Virus record (IMG/VR): IMGVR_UViG_3300025466_000180
Location: 1 to 23,510 of that record
Reading direction: 5' to 3' (one strand)
From: a virus
Length of the DNA: 23,510 nt
In this document: positions 13,053 to 20,268 of the stretch, piece by piece
Layout: the number at the start of each line of letters is the position of its first letter
How positions within the stretch are numbered: position 1 is the stretch's first letter
Notes under the pieces: model-generated
What the model saw: only the letters and a program-made list of their open reading frames with translations
What the model was told of the DNA's origin: nothing
The model's database searches: none
Program-made: the position numbers and the translations under genes

Positions 13053-13251
13053 GAATAAAACCTATACAGTAAACATTGGCGGTAATCCTGTTAAAACATT
13101 CACTACTAAGGAAGAAGCATCCAAGTTTATGGTAGATTTTATGCAAGTACAAGAATTGCATCAGTTTTCGCTTGCTTATGTTGATGAAGCTGTGTTAAAA
13201 TCCGATTTGTTTGAAGCGAATTTGGTATTAAAATATATTATGGAGAAATGA
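13045..13251 (+). CDS. Hypothetical phage protein
   Basis: 68 residues from ATG 13045, which has GGAAG about 6-7 bp upstream. A longer in-frame start would overlap the previous gene widely. The N-terminus TYTVNIGGNPVKTFTTKEEA looks like a strand pair and helix. Not recognised. Confidence 0.65.
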   Translation: MPENKTYTVNIGGNPVKTFTTKEEASKFMVDFMQVQELHQFSLAYVDEAVLKSDLFEANLVLKYIMEK

Positions 13252-13484
13252 TGGCAACGATTGAATCTGATGGTATGTTGGAAGAATTAGCATACGATAT
13301 TGATAAAGCCCTATTTAAATGGTTGAGTGCCTATGAAATGCCACCATTAAATCTGACAGCGGTTATATTATCACGATTGACTTGGTTATCAAAACAAGGT
13401 GAGTATGAACAAGATTTTCTTAAATTGTTAGAAGCACCACAAAAAATATTAAACGAACAAGAACATAAGGGAGTATTACACTAA
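13251..13484 (+). CDS. Hypothetical phage protein
   Basis: 77 residues from ATG 13251 (GGAG at 13242-13245). ATG 13248 is a less well-spaced alternative. Helical, with DIDKALFKWLSAYEMPPLNL. Not recognised. The stop overlaps the phosphoesterase start (TAATG). Confidence 0.65.
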   Translation: MATIESDGMLEELAYDIDKALFKWLSAYEMPPLNLTAVILSRLTWLSKQGEYEQDFLKLLEAPQKILNEQEHKGVLH

Positions 13485-14380
13485 TGAAAATTGCTTTAGC
13501 TTCAGATATACACCTTGAGTTTGGTGATATTATTTTAAAGAATGAACAACAGGCCGATGTTTTGATCCTGAGTGGTGATATCTGCACAGCTAAAGTATTC
13601 AAACACAAACCAAAAGATCGTGGGTTGGTTAGAGATTTCTTTAAGAGAGTTTCTTTTCAGTTTCCACAAACCGTATATGTAATGGGTAATCATGAACATT
13701 ATGATTTTGATATTCGTGATACCTATGATAGGTTAAAGTTTGAGTTATTGCCTTTTCCTAATATTCATTTATTGGAGAAGGAATGTTTTGAATTGGATGA
13801 TATTACCTTTGTTGGTGGTACATTGTGGACCGATATGAATAAAGATGATTCATTGACTAGATGGCATTGTGGCCAAAGGATGAATGACTTTCAATTGATT
13901 AACAATAGCAATAGAATGACACATCACACTAATAGAGTTTATGCCAAGAATCCTGATGGTTCAGGTATGCACTTGAAAGACGCTGAAGGTAATCTAGTTG
14001 TTGAGAGAGTTGACCACTATGAGAAGGCATCTAGGTTCTCGGTAGAAGATTCCATTCAAGATCACGATAAGATGGTAGATTACATCAAGCTTGCGGTTGG
14101 TGATAGAGGTAAAAAGTTTGTAGTTGTAACACATCATGCACCAACACATGAGAGTATCGCTGAATATTATAAAGGTGATACATTGATGAATGGTGCTTTT
14201 GCATCCGACTTATCTGAATTGATTATGGATCGACCACAGATTAAATTGTGGACTCATGGTCATATGCACAACCAATCTGATTATATGATTGGTGATACAA
14301 GAGTGGTTTGTAATCCTCGTGGTTATGTTAAGTATGAACAACGAGCAAAAGAATTTCAAATACAATATTTGGAGGTATGA
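13484..14380 (+). CDS. Calcineurin-like metallophosphoesterase
   Basis: 298 residues with the complete five-motif signature: D8-x-H10 (LASDIHLEF), G31-D32 (LSGDIC), GNHE at 68-71, H217-H218 (VVTHHAPT) and GHMH at 259-262. These residues bind the two catalytic metal ions in this superfamily, which cleaves phosphomonoesters, phosphodiesters or cyclic nucleotides. The substrate cannot be read from the sequence. It has no SbcD/Mre11 partner or DNA-binding cap that I can see. It lies shortly before a DEDD exonuclease, so nucleic-acid or nucleotide turnover during infection is a reasonable guess. Confidence 0.9.
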   Translation: MKIALASDIHLEFGDIILKNEQQADVLILSGDICTAKVFKHKPKDRGLVRDFFKRVSFQFPQTVYVMGNHEHYDFDIRDTYDRLKFELLPFPNIHLLEKECFELDDITFVGGTLWTDMNKDDSLTRWHCGQRMNDFQLINNSNRMTHHTNRVYAKNPDGSGMHLKDAEGNLVVERVDHYEKASRFSVEDSIQDHDKMVDYIKLAVGDRGKKFVVVTHHAPTHESIAEYYKGDTLMNGAFASDLSELIMDRPQIKLWTHGHMHNQSDYMIGDTRVVCNPRGYVKYEQRAKEFQIQYLEV

Positions 14381-14580
14381 TGGTAACAAGACATATTAGC
14401 CAAGAAGATTATGATATTCTTCAAGAAGCAAAAGAAATAAAAATGAAAACACAAGGTCCTATGTCACATGAAGAATGGATACATTACCTTTTTAAAACCG
14501 TAGATAAACAGTCAGTAGAAATTACTAAGTTGAATAATCAAATTAGAATATTGTTAGCTAAATTGTCAGAAAAATCATGA
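14380..14580 (+). CDS. Small helical protein
   Basis: 66 residues. A GGAGG site (14371-14375) gives the best spacing to ATG 14380, rather than ATG 14377. The N-terminus VTRHISQEDYDILQEAK suggests a ribbon-helix-helix-like strand and helix, followed by a coiled coil at the C-terminus (EITKLNNQIRILLAKL). It could be a small DNA-binding dimer, but this is weak. Confidence 0.65.
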   Translation: MVTRHISQEDYDILQEAKEIKMKTQGPMSHEEWIHYLFKTVDKQSVEITKLNNQIRILLAKLSEKS

Positions 14581-14732
14581 TCGCATTAAATCGTAAACAG
14601 TTAAAAAAATTGAATAAATTGGTAGAACATTTTACCGAGGTGGAATGGTTTACTGTCGAACAGAATGGATTAGGCATGCAGGTGAAGTTTAATCTATTTG
14701 GTGATGAGAAGAAACGAAATGAACAGAAATGA
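14577..14732 (+). CDS. Small basic hypothetical protein
   Basis: 51 residues, basic, helix then strands (VEWFTVEQNGLGMQVKFNLF). Overlaps the previous stop (ATGA) and the start of the exonuclease gene. Its last codons hold the GAGAAG ribosome-binding site of that gene. Confidence 0.65.
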   Translation: MIALNRKQLKKLNKLVEHFTEVEWFTVEQNGLGMQVKFNLFGDEKKRNEQK

Positions 14733-15321
14733 TGTATACTTAGCACTTGATTTGGAACTTAACAATGCCGAAGATGGATCTACACCCAACCCACCGATTA
14801 TTCAGGTGGGTGTGGCTATTGGTAACTATGCTAATTACATCAACAATAATTTCATTACTCACAAGTGGTATTTTGATCCACATGAACCTATCTTTCCATT
14901 TATCACCAATCTAACCGGCATTACTGATATAGATGTGGTTACCAAGTCGGTAACTCACCAGCAGTTTGCCATAGAGTTTGCTGATATGATGAAACTATAT
15001 AAACCATTCGTTAATCCTGTTACTTGGGGTGGTGGAGATTCAGTTGAGTTGAAGAAGGAAATGTTAGATAGAAATATTACTTTTCCATTCTTTGGTCATC
15101 GTTGGATCGATGTTAAGACCTGGTATGTATTGAGATTGCTGGCAAATGGTAAACGTCCGGTCGGTGGCTTGAGGTCTGCAATGAATACCTTTAAAATGAA
15201 GTTTGATGGAGAACCTCATCGTGCTGATGTGGATGCTCTGAATACATTGAAATTGTTTTTCTGTATTCTAGAAAGGCAAGAAAAGATTCAAACTATGATA
15301 GAACAGGTGAAAGAATTATGA
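14719..15321 (+). CDS. DnaQ-like DEDDh 3'-5' exonuclease
   Basis: 200 residues. ATG 14719 is chosen because GAGAAG lies 7 bp upstream and the catalytic motif then starts near residue 11. Motif I is D11-x-E13 (LALDLELNN), motif II probably D107 in WGGGDSVELKKEM, and motif III H167-RAD-V-D172 (HRADVDAL), giving the four acidic residues and histidine of the RNase T/DnaQ superfamily. Such enzymes trim DNA or RNA 3' ends. Phage versions are often annotated as exonucleases of replication or repair. No polymerase is in the window. Confidence 0.87.
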   Translation: MNRNDVYLALDLELNNAEDGSTPNPPIIQVGVAIGNYANYINNNFITHKWYFDPHEPIFPFITNLTGITDIDVVTKSVTHQQFAIEFADMMKLYKPFVNPVTWGGGDSVELKKEMLDRNITFPFFGHRWIDVKTWYVLRLLANGKRPVGGLRSAMNTFKMKFDGEPHRADVDALNTLKLFFCILERQEKIQTMIEQVKEL

Positions 15322-15491
15322 TAGAATTATTATGTGCTTTTGTTTTTGGTATGACTTGGGGTTATTGTTTCAGACCAAATAGTCCAGAAGTAAATTTACA
15401 GTTATCAAATCGGGTTTCTGATTTGGAAAAAGAAATATTATACTATAAAGATTTATGTAAGTGGCATGTTGAACAAAAGGATAAAAAATGA
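15318..15491 (+). CDS. Small membrane-anchored coiled-coil protein
   Basis: 57 residues. Residues 1-17 (MIELLCAFVFGMTWGYCF) form a short hydrophobic anchor. Residues 27-57 are a charged helix. This topology resembles small phage lysis (Rz-like) or membrane-effector proteins, but there is no further support for that. ATGA overlaps at both ends. Confidence 0.6.
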   Translation: MIELLCAFVFGMTWGYCFRPNSPEVNLQLSNRVSDLEKEILYYKDLCKWHVEQKDKK

Positions 15492-15715
15492 GTACTAATA
15501 ATGTGAGTAGTTCATCAAGTAGTGGAAGTAGTGGTATTGGATTTTCTGGCCTACTAACCGTTTTATTTGTTGCCTTAAAATTGACCGGATATATCGATTG
15601 GTCTTGGTGGTGGGTAACATCACCTTTATGGATTGGGTTAGCTGTAGTCGTTTTATTTTTAGTGATTGCTGCAGCAATTGCTGTCATCATTGCAAGTTTT
15701 CTGGGTAGAAAATAA
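15488..15715 (+). CDS. Small two-helix membrane protein (Fragile-X-F-like)
   Basis: 75 residues. A Ser/Gly-rich N-terminus (residues 2-19) is followed by two transmembrane helices around LLTVLFVALKLTG and LWIGLAVVVLFLVIAAAIAV, separated by DWSWWWVTSP. The LKLTGxIDWSWWWVxxPLWI pattern is widespread in phage proteins annotated as transmembrane Fragile-X-F-type. Function unknown. A membrane role during infection or lysis is possible. Confidence 0.8.
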   Translation: MSTNNVSSSSSSGSSGIGFSGLLTVLFVALKLTGYIDWSWWWVTSPLWIGLAVVVLFLVIAAAIAVIIASFLGRK

Positions 15716-16341
15716 TGAAAGTATGGTTAAGTGGTTACAGAAATAGCTGGCTTTCTCCGTATACTATTTTAGGAAAGATATTCTTCTGGCGTGAGATTGA
15801 TTATGATGAACCATTGATTGAGAAGTTATCTAGTATACTCGAACCATTCTGTAAAGCCTATCAGAAGGTACATGAGGTTGTTTATCCTCGTTTTGATTAT
15901 GTGAAGATTGATCGATATGATACTTGGTCAATGGATCATACCTTAGCTCACATTATTCTACCGATGCTCAAACAATTGAAGAAAGATAAACACGGCGCAC
16001 CATTTACGAATGATAAAGACGTACCAAAAGCAATAAGAAGTACATCAGCTAAACCCAAAGAAAATGAGTGGGACACCGATGAGTTTCATTTTGAAAGATG
16101 GGATTATATTCTTGATGAAATGATTTGGGCTTTTGAACAGAAAATTACTGATGATGATGAAGGTAAATTCTTTGATCACTCTGCGTATGATGATGATAAG
16201 AAGTCACATAAATGGCTAGATGATATGACTGCAGGTAAAAGTAAATTGAAAGTGGATTTGGTTGGATTAAAAGCACATCAAAAGCGTAGAGAGAATGGAT
16301 TTAGATTATTTGGAGCCTATTATCAGGCACTTTGGGATTAA
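15715..16341 (+). CDS. Conserved phage hypothetical protein (DTWSMDHTLA type)
   Basis: 208 residues. The N-terminus (SPYTILGKIFFWREIDYDEP), the central VKIDRYDTWSMDHTLAHI and LPMLKQLKKDKHGAP, and the FHFERWDYILDEMIWAFEQ segment match a family that I recall as conserved across T4-like and other tailed phages. Its function is undetermined. No catalytic motif is obvious. The acidic region near 145-165 is likely disordered. Confidence 0.85.
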   Translation: MKVWLSGYRNSWLSPYTILGKIFFWREIDYDEPLIEKLSSILEPFCKAYQKVHEVVYPRFDYVKIDRYDTWSMDHTLAHIILPMLKQLKKDKHGAPFTNDKDVPKAIRSTSAKPKENEWDTDEFHFERWDYILDEMIWAFEQKITDDDEGKFFDHSAYDDDKKSHKWLDDMTAGKSKLKVDLVGLKAHQKRRENGFRLFGAYYQALWD

Positions 16342-16343
16342 TT

Positions 16344-16598
16344 ATGAGTTATACAGTTACAACCATTACAGTATCACCTGAAGAATATCAGGCACGATTA
16401 ACAAATATGTCACATTGTACCATTGAGTATCTGTGTGAACAAGGATATCTTTCACAGAAGGAAGCCGAGGAACTATTGGAACATGTTGTTGTAGTGGCAG
16501 TTAATAACAACAGCTTGTTTGGTAAACTCAGAGAACGCCTCTTTGGGGGAAAAGAAGATAAAAACTTTAGTAAATATATTGTTACCCAAATATCATGA
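16344..16598 (+). CDS. Hypothetical phage protein
   Basis: 84 residues from ATG 16344, with GGGA (16334-16337) upstream. Strand-rich start (YTVTTITVSPEEYQ), a helix-loop-helix with LCEQGYLSQKEAEELLEHVV, and a basic C-terminus. Not recognised. Confidence 0.7.
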   Translation: MSYTVTTITVSPEEYQARLTNMSHCTIEYLCEQGYLSQKEAEELLEHVVVVAVNNNSLFGKLRERLFGGKEDKNFSKYIVTQIS

Positions 16599-16834
16599 TA
16601 CCCTATATTGATTATTATAATGCCAGAAAATCATTGGCTATGGCCGAGGAAACCATCAGAATGATGAATGATCCAGACAATTATATGTTAGAGGCACAAA
16701 GGGATATGCGACAATTGGAAGTGGAACATTTCCGTGAACAATCTGTTAAGTTTACCATTGGACTATTGACTGTAACTGTATTTTGTGTTATACTCTATGT
16801 TCTTTATTCGAAAGGTATATTGAATGTTTTCTAA
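16595..16834 (+). CDS. C-terminally anchored membrane protein
   Basis: 79 residues. Residues 8-50 are a charged helix (MAEETIRMMNDPDN, then RQLEVEHFREQ). Residues 52-71 (FTIGLLTVTVFCVILYVLY) form a transmembrane helix. The DNA encoding the helix also contains a near-consensus promoter (16766-16794) for the next gene. Function unknown. Confidence 0.7.
   Translation: MIPYIDYYNARKSLAMAEETIRMMNDPDNYMLEAQRDMRQLEVEHFREQSVKFTIGLLTVTVFCVILYVLYSKGILNVF
16766..16794 (+). promoter_or_regulatory. Intragenic promoter (TTGACT-N17-TATACT)
   Basis: -35 TTGACT (16766-16771), a 17-bp spacer and an extended -10 TGtTATACT (TG at 16786-16787, hexamer 16789-16794). The predicted start near 16801 is about 23 bp before ATG 16824. 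The GTGTTATA core is shared with promoters at 17352-17381 and 19372-19400. Confidence 0.5.
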
Positions 16835-17066
16835 ATCAATTGAGTTTTTAAAGAAGCACTTTGTTATTATTATTGGTGGTTTGATTATTGCTTTTTTTGC
16901 TTATAATCAATATGTTAATTTTATTAACCCACCAGATTTGGGAGTATTTAAGGGTTCTATTCAGAACCATTTATTATGGTCCAATAAAGGGGAATGTTAT
17001 TTTGTAAGGCCTTATAGTGGAAGTACCGTATATTTAATTAAAGTGGAAGATTGTGATAAGAAATGA
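16824..17066 (+). CDS. Small N-terminally anchored membrane protein
   Basis: 80 residues. A short basic N-terminus is followed by a transmembrane helix at about 12-28 (HFVIIIGGLIIAFFAYNQY), then a periplasm-type domain with two cysteines (NKGECYFV and VEDCDKK) that could form a disulfide. The AAAGG site at 16811-16815 is 8 bp upstream. Possibly transcribed from the intragenic promoter. Function unknown. Confidence 0.7.
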   Translation: MFSKSIEFLKKHFVIIIGGLIIAFFAYNQYVNFINPPDLGVFKGSIQNHLLWSNKGECYFVRPYSGSTVYLIKVEDCDKK

Positions 17067-17236
17067 AAACAAATAAAGATTTTAGCCTAAGTAAAGAGTC
17101 AAAGCGTATTCTTGCAACGTTATCCACATCAAAACGTGGCCATTGGAAGGGTATGATGATACAAGCAGAAATTGCTGAAAAAAACGCCAAATTGGCAAAA
17201 ATTCGTGAACCTAAAGGAGAAGTAAAACAACCTTAG
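17063..17236 (+). CDS. Small basic hypothetical protein
   Basis: 57 residues, strongly basic (SLSKESKRILATLSTSKRGHWK), with a coiled middle. Not recognised. ATGA overlap at its start. It closes the block of small coupled genes before the 220-bp gap. Confidence 0.6.
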   Translation: MKTNKDFSLSKESKRILATLSTSKRGHWKGMMIQAEIAEKNAKLAKIREPKGEVKQP

Positions 17237-17351
17237 AGGTACTTCCATCCTAATAAATTATTTCTACAATATTTTTGTAATTGAGGTATTTTAATATTTA
17301 AAATGAGGGCAGCATCTTTAGCACAGTTGTAAAAATTTGTTGTATATATAC
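17237..17351 (+). other. AT-rich intergenic DNA before a promoter
   Basis: No open frame of useful size, no tRNA-like fold and no convincing terminator. A weak 5-bp inverted repeat around TACAA-N5-TTGTA (near 17269-17283) lacks GC content. It forms the upstream half of the longest gene-free stretch in the window. Confidence 0.4.
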
Positions 17352-17381
17352 TTGACATAAGCTGTGTTCTTGTGTTATAGT
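17352..17381 (+). promoter_or_regulatory. Consensus sigma70 promoter with extended -10
   Basis: -35 TTGACA (17352-17357) and an extended -10 TGtTATAGT (TG at 17373-17374, hexamer 17376-17381), spacing 18 bp. Transcription would start near 17388, leaving a leader of about 69 nt before ATG 17457. It marks the beginning of the larger-gene block. Confidence 0.75.
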
Positions 17382-17456
17382 GTTAAACATAGAGTGGGTA
17401 GATGTTATCGCATCGTGACCTGCATTTATTTATATAATTTTAATAAAGGAAATAAA

Positions 17457-17768
17457 ATGTCACTTTTTGTCGAGGTATTTGATTTGGAAAAGAATTGTAA
17501 TGTTATTATCAATCTGGATTCATTATTGGAAATTGCTCCTAAACAGAAGTTAGTTGGTAACCGAGTTGCTGATGATGGTTGCGATTTGTTCTTTGCTGAC
17601 GGTGCCGCTGTTGGTGGTAAACGTACAATGAAGGTTCGTGATTCTTATTCTATGTTTAAGCAATTTGCTATGCAAACTGTATCAGCTGATGACGTTGCCA
17701 AAGTTAATGGCCGTGTTTCTTCTGGTGTTACCAAAGAAAAAGCACCAATTACAATCCCAACTTTGTGA
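17457..17768 (+). CDS. Conserved phage hypothetical protein
   Basis: 103 residues. ATG 17457 follows AAAGGA (17445-17450). A longer in-frame reading from 17364 would cover the promoter region and is rejected. SLFVEVFDLEKNCNVIINL and LEIAPKQKLVG, then KVRDSYSMFKQFAMQ, suggest a small beta-barrel followed by a helix. I recall similar proteins in aquatic phages, with unknown function. Confidence 0.75.
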   Translation: MSLFVEVFDLEKNCNVIINLDSLLEIAPKQKLVGNRVADDGCDLFFADGAAVGGKRTMKVRDSYSMFKQFAMQTVSADDVAKVNGRVSSGVTKEKAPITIPTL

Positions 17769-18025
17769 GTCGTTTTAAATTAATCTGTGAAGATGAGGCC
17801 ATTCCTTTTGGGTCTGGCCCATCTAAAACTGTCCGTGAGTTTGAAACTGAAGATTTGTATGAAATTTTAACAAATGCAACACAGTTTCTACTTGGATGCG
17901 GATATCTTTCCGATGAAACAATTCTAAGTTTAGGTAGAGAAGTTAATTTTGATAACCTTGATGCAGATGAATTGGATGAGTTCACAGAGAATCTATTTAC
18001 TGGAACTCCGATCCCAAAAGAATAA
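17765..18025 (+). CDS. Acidic hypothetical protein with GTG start
   Basis: 86 residues, acidic, with REFETEDLYEILTNATQFLL and a C-terminal DNLDADELDEFTENLF. The start is a GTG embedded in the upstream stop (GTGA at 17765), with no ribosome-binding site, so translation should depend on coupling. Function unknown. Confidence 0.7.
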   Translation: MSRFKLICEDEAIPFGSGPSKTVREFETEDLYEILTNATQFLLGCGYLSDETILSLGREVNFDNLDADELDEFTENLFTGTPIPKE

Positions 18026-18061
18026 ATAAAGGGATAATCTTTAACCTTTCATAGGAATCCC

Positions 18062-19375
18062 ATGTTTATACTTGTAATTGACCCATCAGGTCTCACATTA
18101 GATTGGTGTTTACGCTGTGTTGCAGCTGGACATACAGTAAAACTTTATACCAAAGGTTCAAGAGCTTCCCATATTGGCCAAGGATTGATCGATAAGGTTA
18201 CTAATTGGAAACAATACGTCAAAGTTGCTGATCTAATCTTTAGTTCTGATAATCTTGAGTTTATGGATGATATCCAAGATTTAATCAAACAAGGTTATCC
18301 AGTATTCGGACCAGGTAAAAATGCCGCTAAATTAGAATTAGACCGTATGTACGGTCAAGATGTTATCAAGGCATTTGGTGGTCCAATCATTCCTTCACAC
18401 GAATTTAAAAATTATGATCAAGCTATTAAGTTCGTTAAAGAGAACCCAAAGCGTTATGTTTGTAAACCTTGCGGTGAAGAAGAAGATAAATCTCTTTCAT
18501 ACGTTGCTAAAGATGAAGCCGACTTAATTGGTTTCTTGACAAAACGTAAAGAAAAAGGTAAGGGTTCTCCTTACTTCATTCTCCAAGAATTCAAAGCCGG
18601 TACCGAAATTGCTTGTACTGGTATATTCGGTCCTGCCGGTTGGATGCCTTTCTGGTGTGAAGGTTGGGAATTCAAGAAACAGATGAATGGTGACCTTGGT
18701 GTGAATACAGGTGAAATGGGTACTGTTACTCGTTACACTAAAGAATCCAAGATTGCTGACATTCTTATGAAACCAATGGAAAAAGAATTACACAAGATTG
18801 GTTACGTTGGTATGCTCGACATGAACTGTATCATTGATGAAAAAGATGGTACGCCTTGGCCTATGGAGTGGACCGCACGTCCAGGTTATCCAATGTGGAA
18901 TATTATGCAACCACTTATGATAAATGAAGATCCTGCCGAATGGATGCTTGACTGTATCAAAGGCAAGAATACTCTTGAAGTTGAATTTGAAACCTGTGTT
19001 GGTGTTGTTATGGCTAATTCAGACTTCCCATTCAACAAAAAAGATGAGGAAGAATACCTAGACTTCCCAGTACTCACGGACGATATTGACCATAAGCATC
19101 TACATCCTTGTGAAATGAAACTCTCCAAGACCGTTAAAATGATCGATGGTGAACTCTGTGAGAATGTACCAGAACTTGGTACTGCAGGTACATACATTGT
19201 AGTATTGACTGGTTGTGGAAATACAATCTCCGAAGCTAAAGATGAAGCATATGCCAATGTTAAGAAAGTTAAACTTGGTAATGATCCACAATATCGTACT
19301 GATATCGGTGAAAAATGTGAAAAAGGTTTGGCAAAGTTGAAGAAATTTGGATATTGTAAGGATTGGAAGTATTGA
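18062..19375 (+). CDS. PurD-like ATP-grasp protein
   Basis: 437 residues with AGGA (18053-18056) 5 bp upstream. It has the domain order of GAR synthetase (PurD): an N-terminal alpha/beta domain (1-80), an ATP-grasp fold (about 82-280) with GPGKNAAKLE near 83-92, LQEFKAGTE, the diagnostic GDLGVNTGEMGTVTR (210-224) and YVGMLDMN, and a GARS-C-like end with GTAGTYIVVLTGCGNTISEA. Two deviations matter. The canonical GGREHA loop that contacts phosphoribosylamine is replaced by DPSGLTLD, and the metal-site EFNxRFGDPE is changed to EWTARPGYP. It should still bind ATP and join a carboxylate to an amine or similar, but true purine synthesis is doubtful. A phage-specific ligase is as likely. Confidence 0.82.
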   Translation: MFILVIDPSGLTLDWCLRCVAAGHTVKLYTKGSRASHIGQGLIDKVTNWKQYVKVADLIFSSDNLEFMDDIQDLIKQGYPVFGPGKNAAKLELDRMYGQDVIKAFGGPIIPSHEFKNYDQAIKFVKENPKRYVCKPCGEEEDKSLSYVAKDEADLIGFLTKRKEKGKGSPYFILQEFKAGTEIACTGIFGPAGWMPFWCEGWEFKKQMNGDLGVNTGEMGTVTRYTKESKIADILMKPMEKELHKIGYVGMLDMNCIIDEKDGTPWPMEWTARPGYPMWNIMQPLMINEDPAEWMLDCIKGKNTLEVEFETCVGVVMANSDFPFNKKDEEEYLDFPVLTDDIDHKHLHPCEMKLSKTVKMIDGELCENVPELGTAGTYIVVLTGCGNTISEAKDEAYANVKKVKLGNDPQYRTDIGEKCEKGLAKLKKFGYCKDWKY

Positions 19376-19400
19376 TTTATTAACTTGATTGTGTTATACT
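19372..19400 (+). promoter_or_regulatory. Promoter giving a probable leaderless mRNA
   Basis: -35 TTGATT (19372-19377), overlapping the stop codon of the preceding gene, a 17-bp spacer, and an extended -10 TGtTATACT (hexamer 19395-19400). Transcription starting about 7 bp downstream falls on the ATG at 19407, and no ribosome-binding site exists in front of that ATG. Confidence 0.6.
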
Positions 19401-19406
19401 ATTATT

Positions 19407-19970
19407 ATGAATATATTTTACCTTGCAAACGATCCAAAATTGTGTGCCGAAATGCACGTTGATAAACATTCGATAAAAATGATACTTGAATATGCTCAAT
19501 TACTTTCTACTGCTCATCGTATTATTGACGGTAATCAATCTGTTGGCCTCAGTAAAACTGGTCGAAAACAAACTCGATATGTTCTTCCTGATAACCGTGA
19601 ATCTATCCTTTATTCTGCTACTCATGCTAATCACCCTTCAGCCGTCTGGGTAAGAAAATCTGCAATGAATTATCATTGGTTACACAAACTATTGGTCGCT
19701 CTATGTAAAGAATATACCTATCGTTATGGTAAGGTACATAAGTGTGAGAGAGATGGATTAGTTAATGTGTTACAAATTACACCAACAAACATTAATTACA
19801 CTTCAAATTTTACTGAACCAACTCCTGCCATGCCACCGGAATTAATAGTCCCCGGCGACTCCATTACTTCCTATCGTAATTACTATATAAATAATAAAAC
19901 ACACCTTGCCAGCTGGAAGGGTAAAGTAAATTCTCGTAAACAACCGGAGTGGTACCATGCCATCGTATGA
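19407..19970 (+). CDS. Conserved phage protein (MNIFYLANDPKLCAEMHVDKH type)
   Basis: 187 residues. The N-terminus FYLANDPKLCAEMHVDKHSI with KMILEYAQLLSTAHR, then HANHPSAVWVRKSAMNYHWL and an NHxxH-like set of histidines, define a family that I recall from many phages, especially aquatic ones. Its biochemical role is not established to my knowledge. Conserved His/Asp/Glu residues hint at an enzyme, and a DNA-repair glycosylase has crossed my mind but cannot be supported. There is no ribosome-binding site (see the promoter at 19372-19400). Confidence 0.78.
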   Translation: MNIFYLANDPKLCAEMHVDKHSIKMILEYAQLLSTAHRIIDGNQSVGLSKTGRKQTRYVLPDNRESILYSATHANHPSAVWVRKSAMNYHWLHKLLVALCKEYTYRYGKVHKCERDGLVNVLQITPTNINYTSNFTEPTPAMPPELIVPGDSITSYRNYYINNKTHLASWKGKVNSRKQPEWYHAIV

Positions 19971-20238
19971 TTTTGTAAATAAAGAAACAGGTGAACGTGA
20001 AGAACACCGTATGTCCTATACTGTGCTAGATCAATTCAAGTTAGACAATCCACATTTAGAAATGCACATTTTTGCCGAGAACTTTCCAGTTTATTCTGAT
20101 GGTACTCGGTTATCTGTTCCGGGAATGGGTAAAGCAGATTCAACATTTGAGAAGTATGTAATTGGCCGAATGAAAGAACAAGTCGGTCAGAATACAATCA
20201 AAGCGGGGCATAAACATAAAGCCCCAAGAGAGTGGTAA
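19957..20238 (+). CDS. Conserved phage protein (YDFVNKETGE type)
   Basis: 93 residues with GGAG (19946-19949). The first part (PSYDFVNKETGEREEHRMSY, then DQFKLDNPHLEMHI) resembles small proteins that I recall in T4-like cyanophages and relatives. It looks like an FmdB-type start without the zinc cysteines. The C-terminus is basic (HKHKAPREW). It overlaps the preceding gene by 14 bp. Confidence 0.75.
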   Translation: MPSYDFVNKETGEREEHRMSYTVLDQFKLDNPHLEMHIFAENFPVYSDGTRLSVPGMGKADSTFEKYVIGRMKEQVGQNTIKAGHKHKAPREW

Positions 20239-20268
20239 TACAATAACAATAACAACTCAAGGATCCAC

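Noticed and set aside
13484-15321. Phosphoesterase and exonuclease read as an SbcCD-like repair pair.
   Set aside because: No SbcC-type ATPase is present, the phosphoesterase lacks the Mre11/SbcD cap features, and two small genes separate the pair.
17237-17456. A tRNA or small RNA in the largest intergenic gap.
   Set aside because: No cloverleaf, no anticodon arm and no stable GC-rich hairpin could be found by eye. The promoter at 17352-17381 explains the gap.
18886-19257. A 123-codon frame on the - strand.
   Set aside because: It lies wholly inside the PurD-like gene, has no ribosome-binding site or plausible protein pattern, and no other gene here is on the - strand.
18062-19375. Naming the ATP-grasp gene purD.
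   Set aside because: The substrate loop and a metal-site residue differ from genuine PurD, so the symbol would claim a reaction the sequence does not support.
19886-19893. A perfect TATAAATA late-promoter core.
   Set aside because: It lies inside the coding sequence (YYINNKT codons) 64 bp before the next gene and AT-rich DNA gives such matches by chance.
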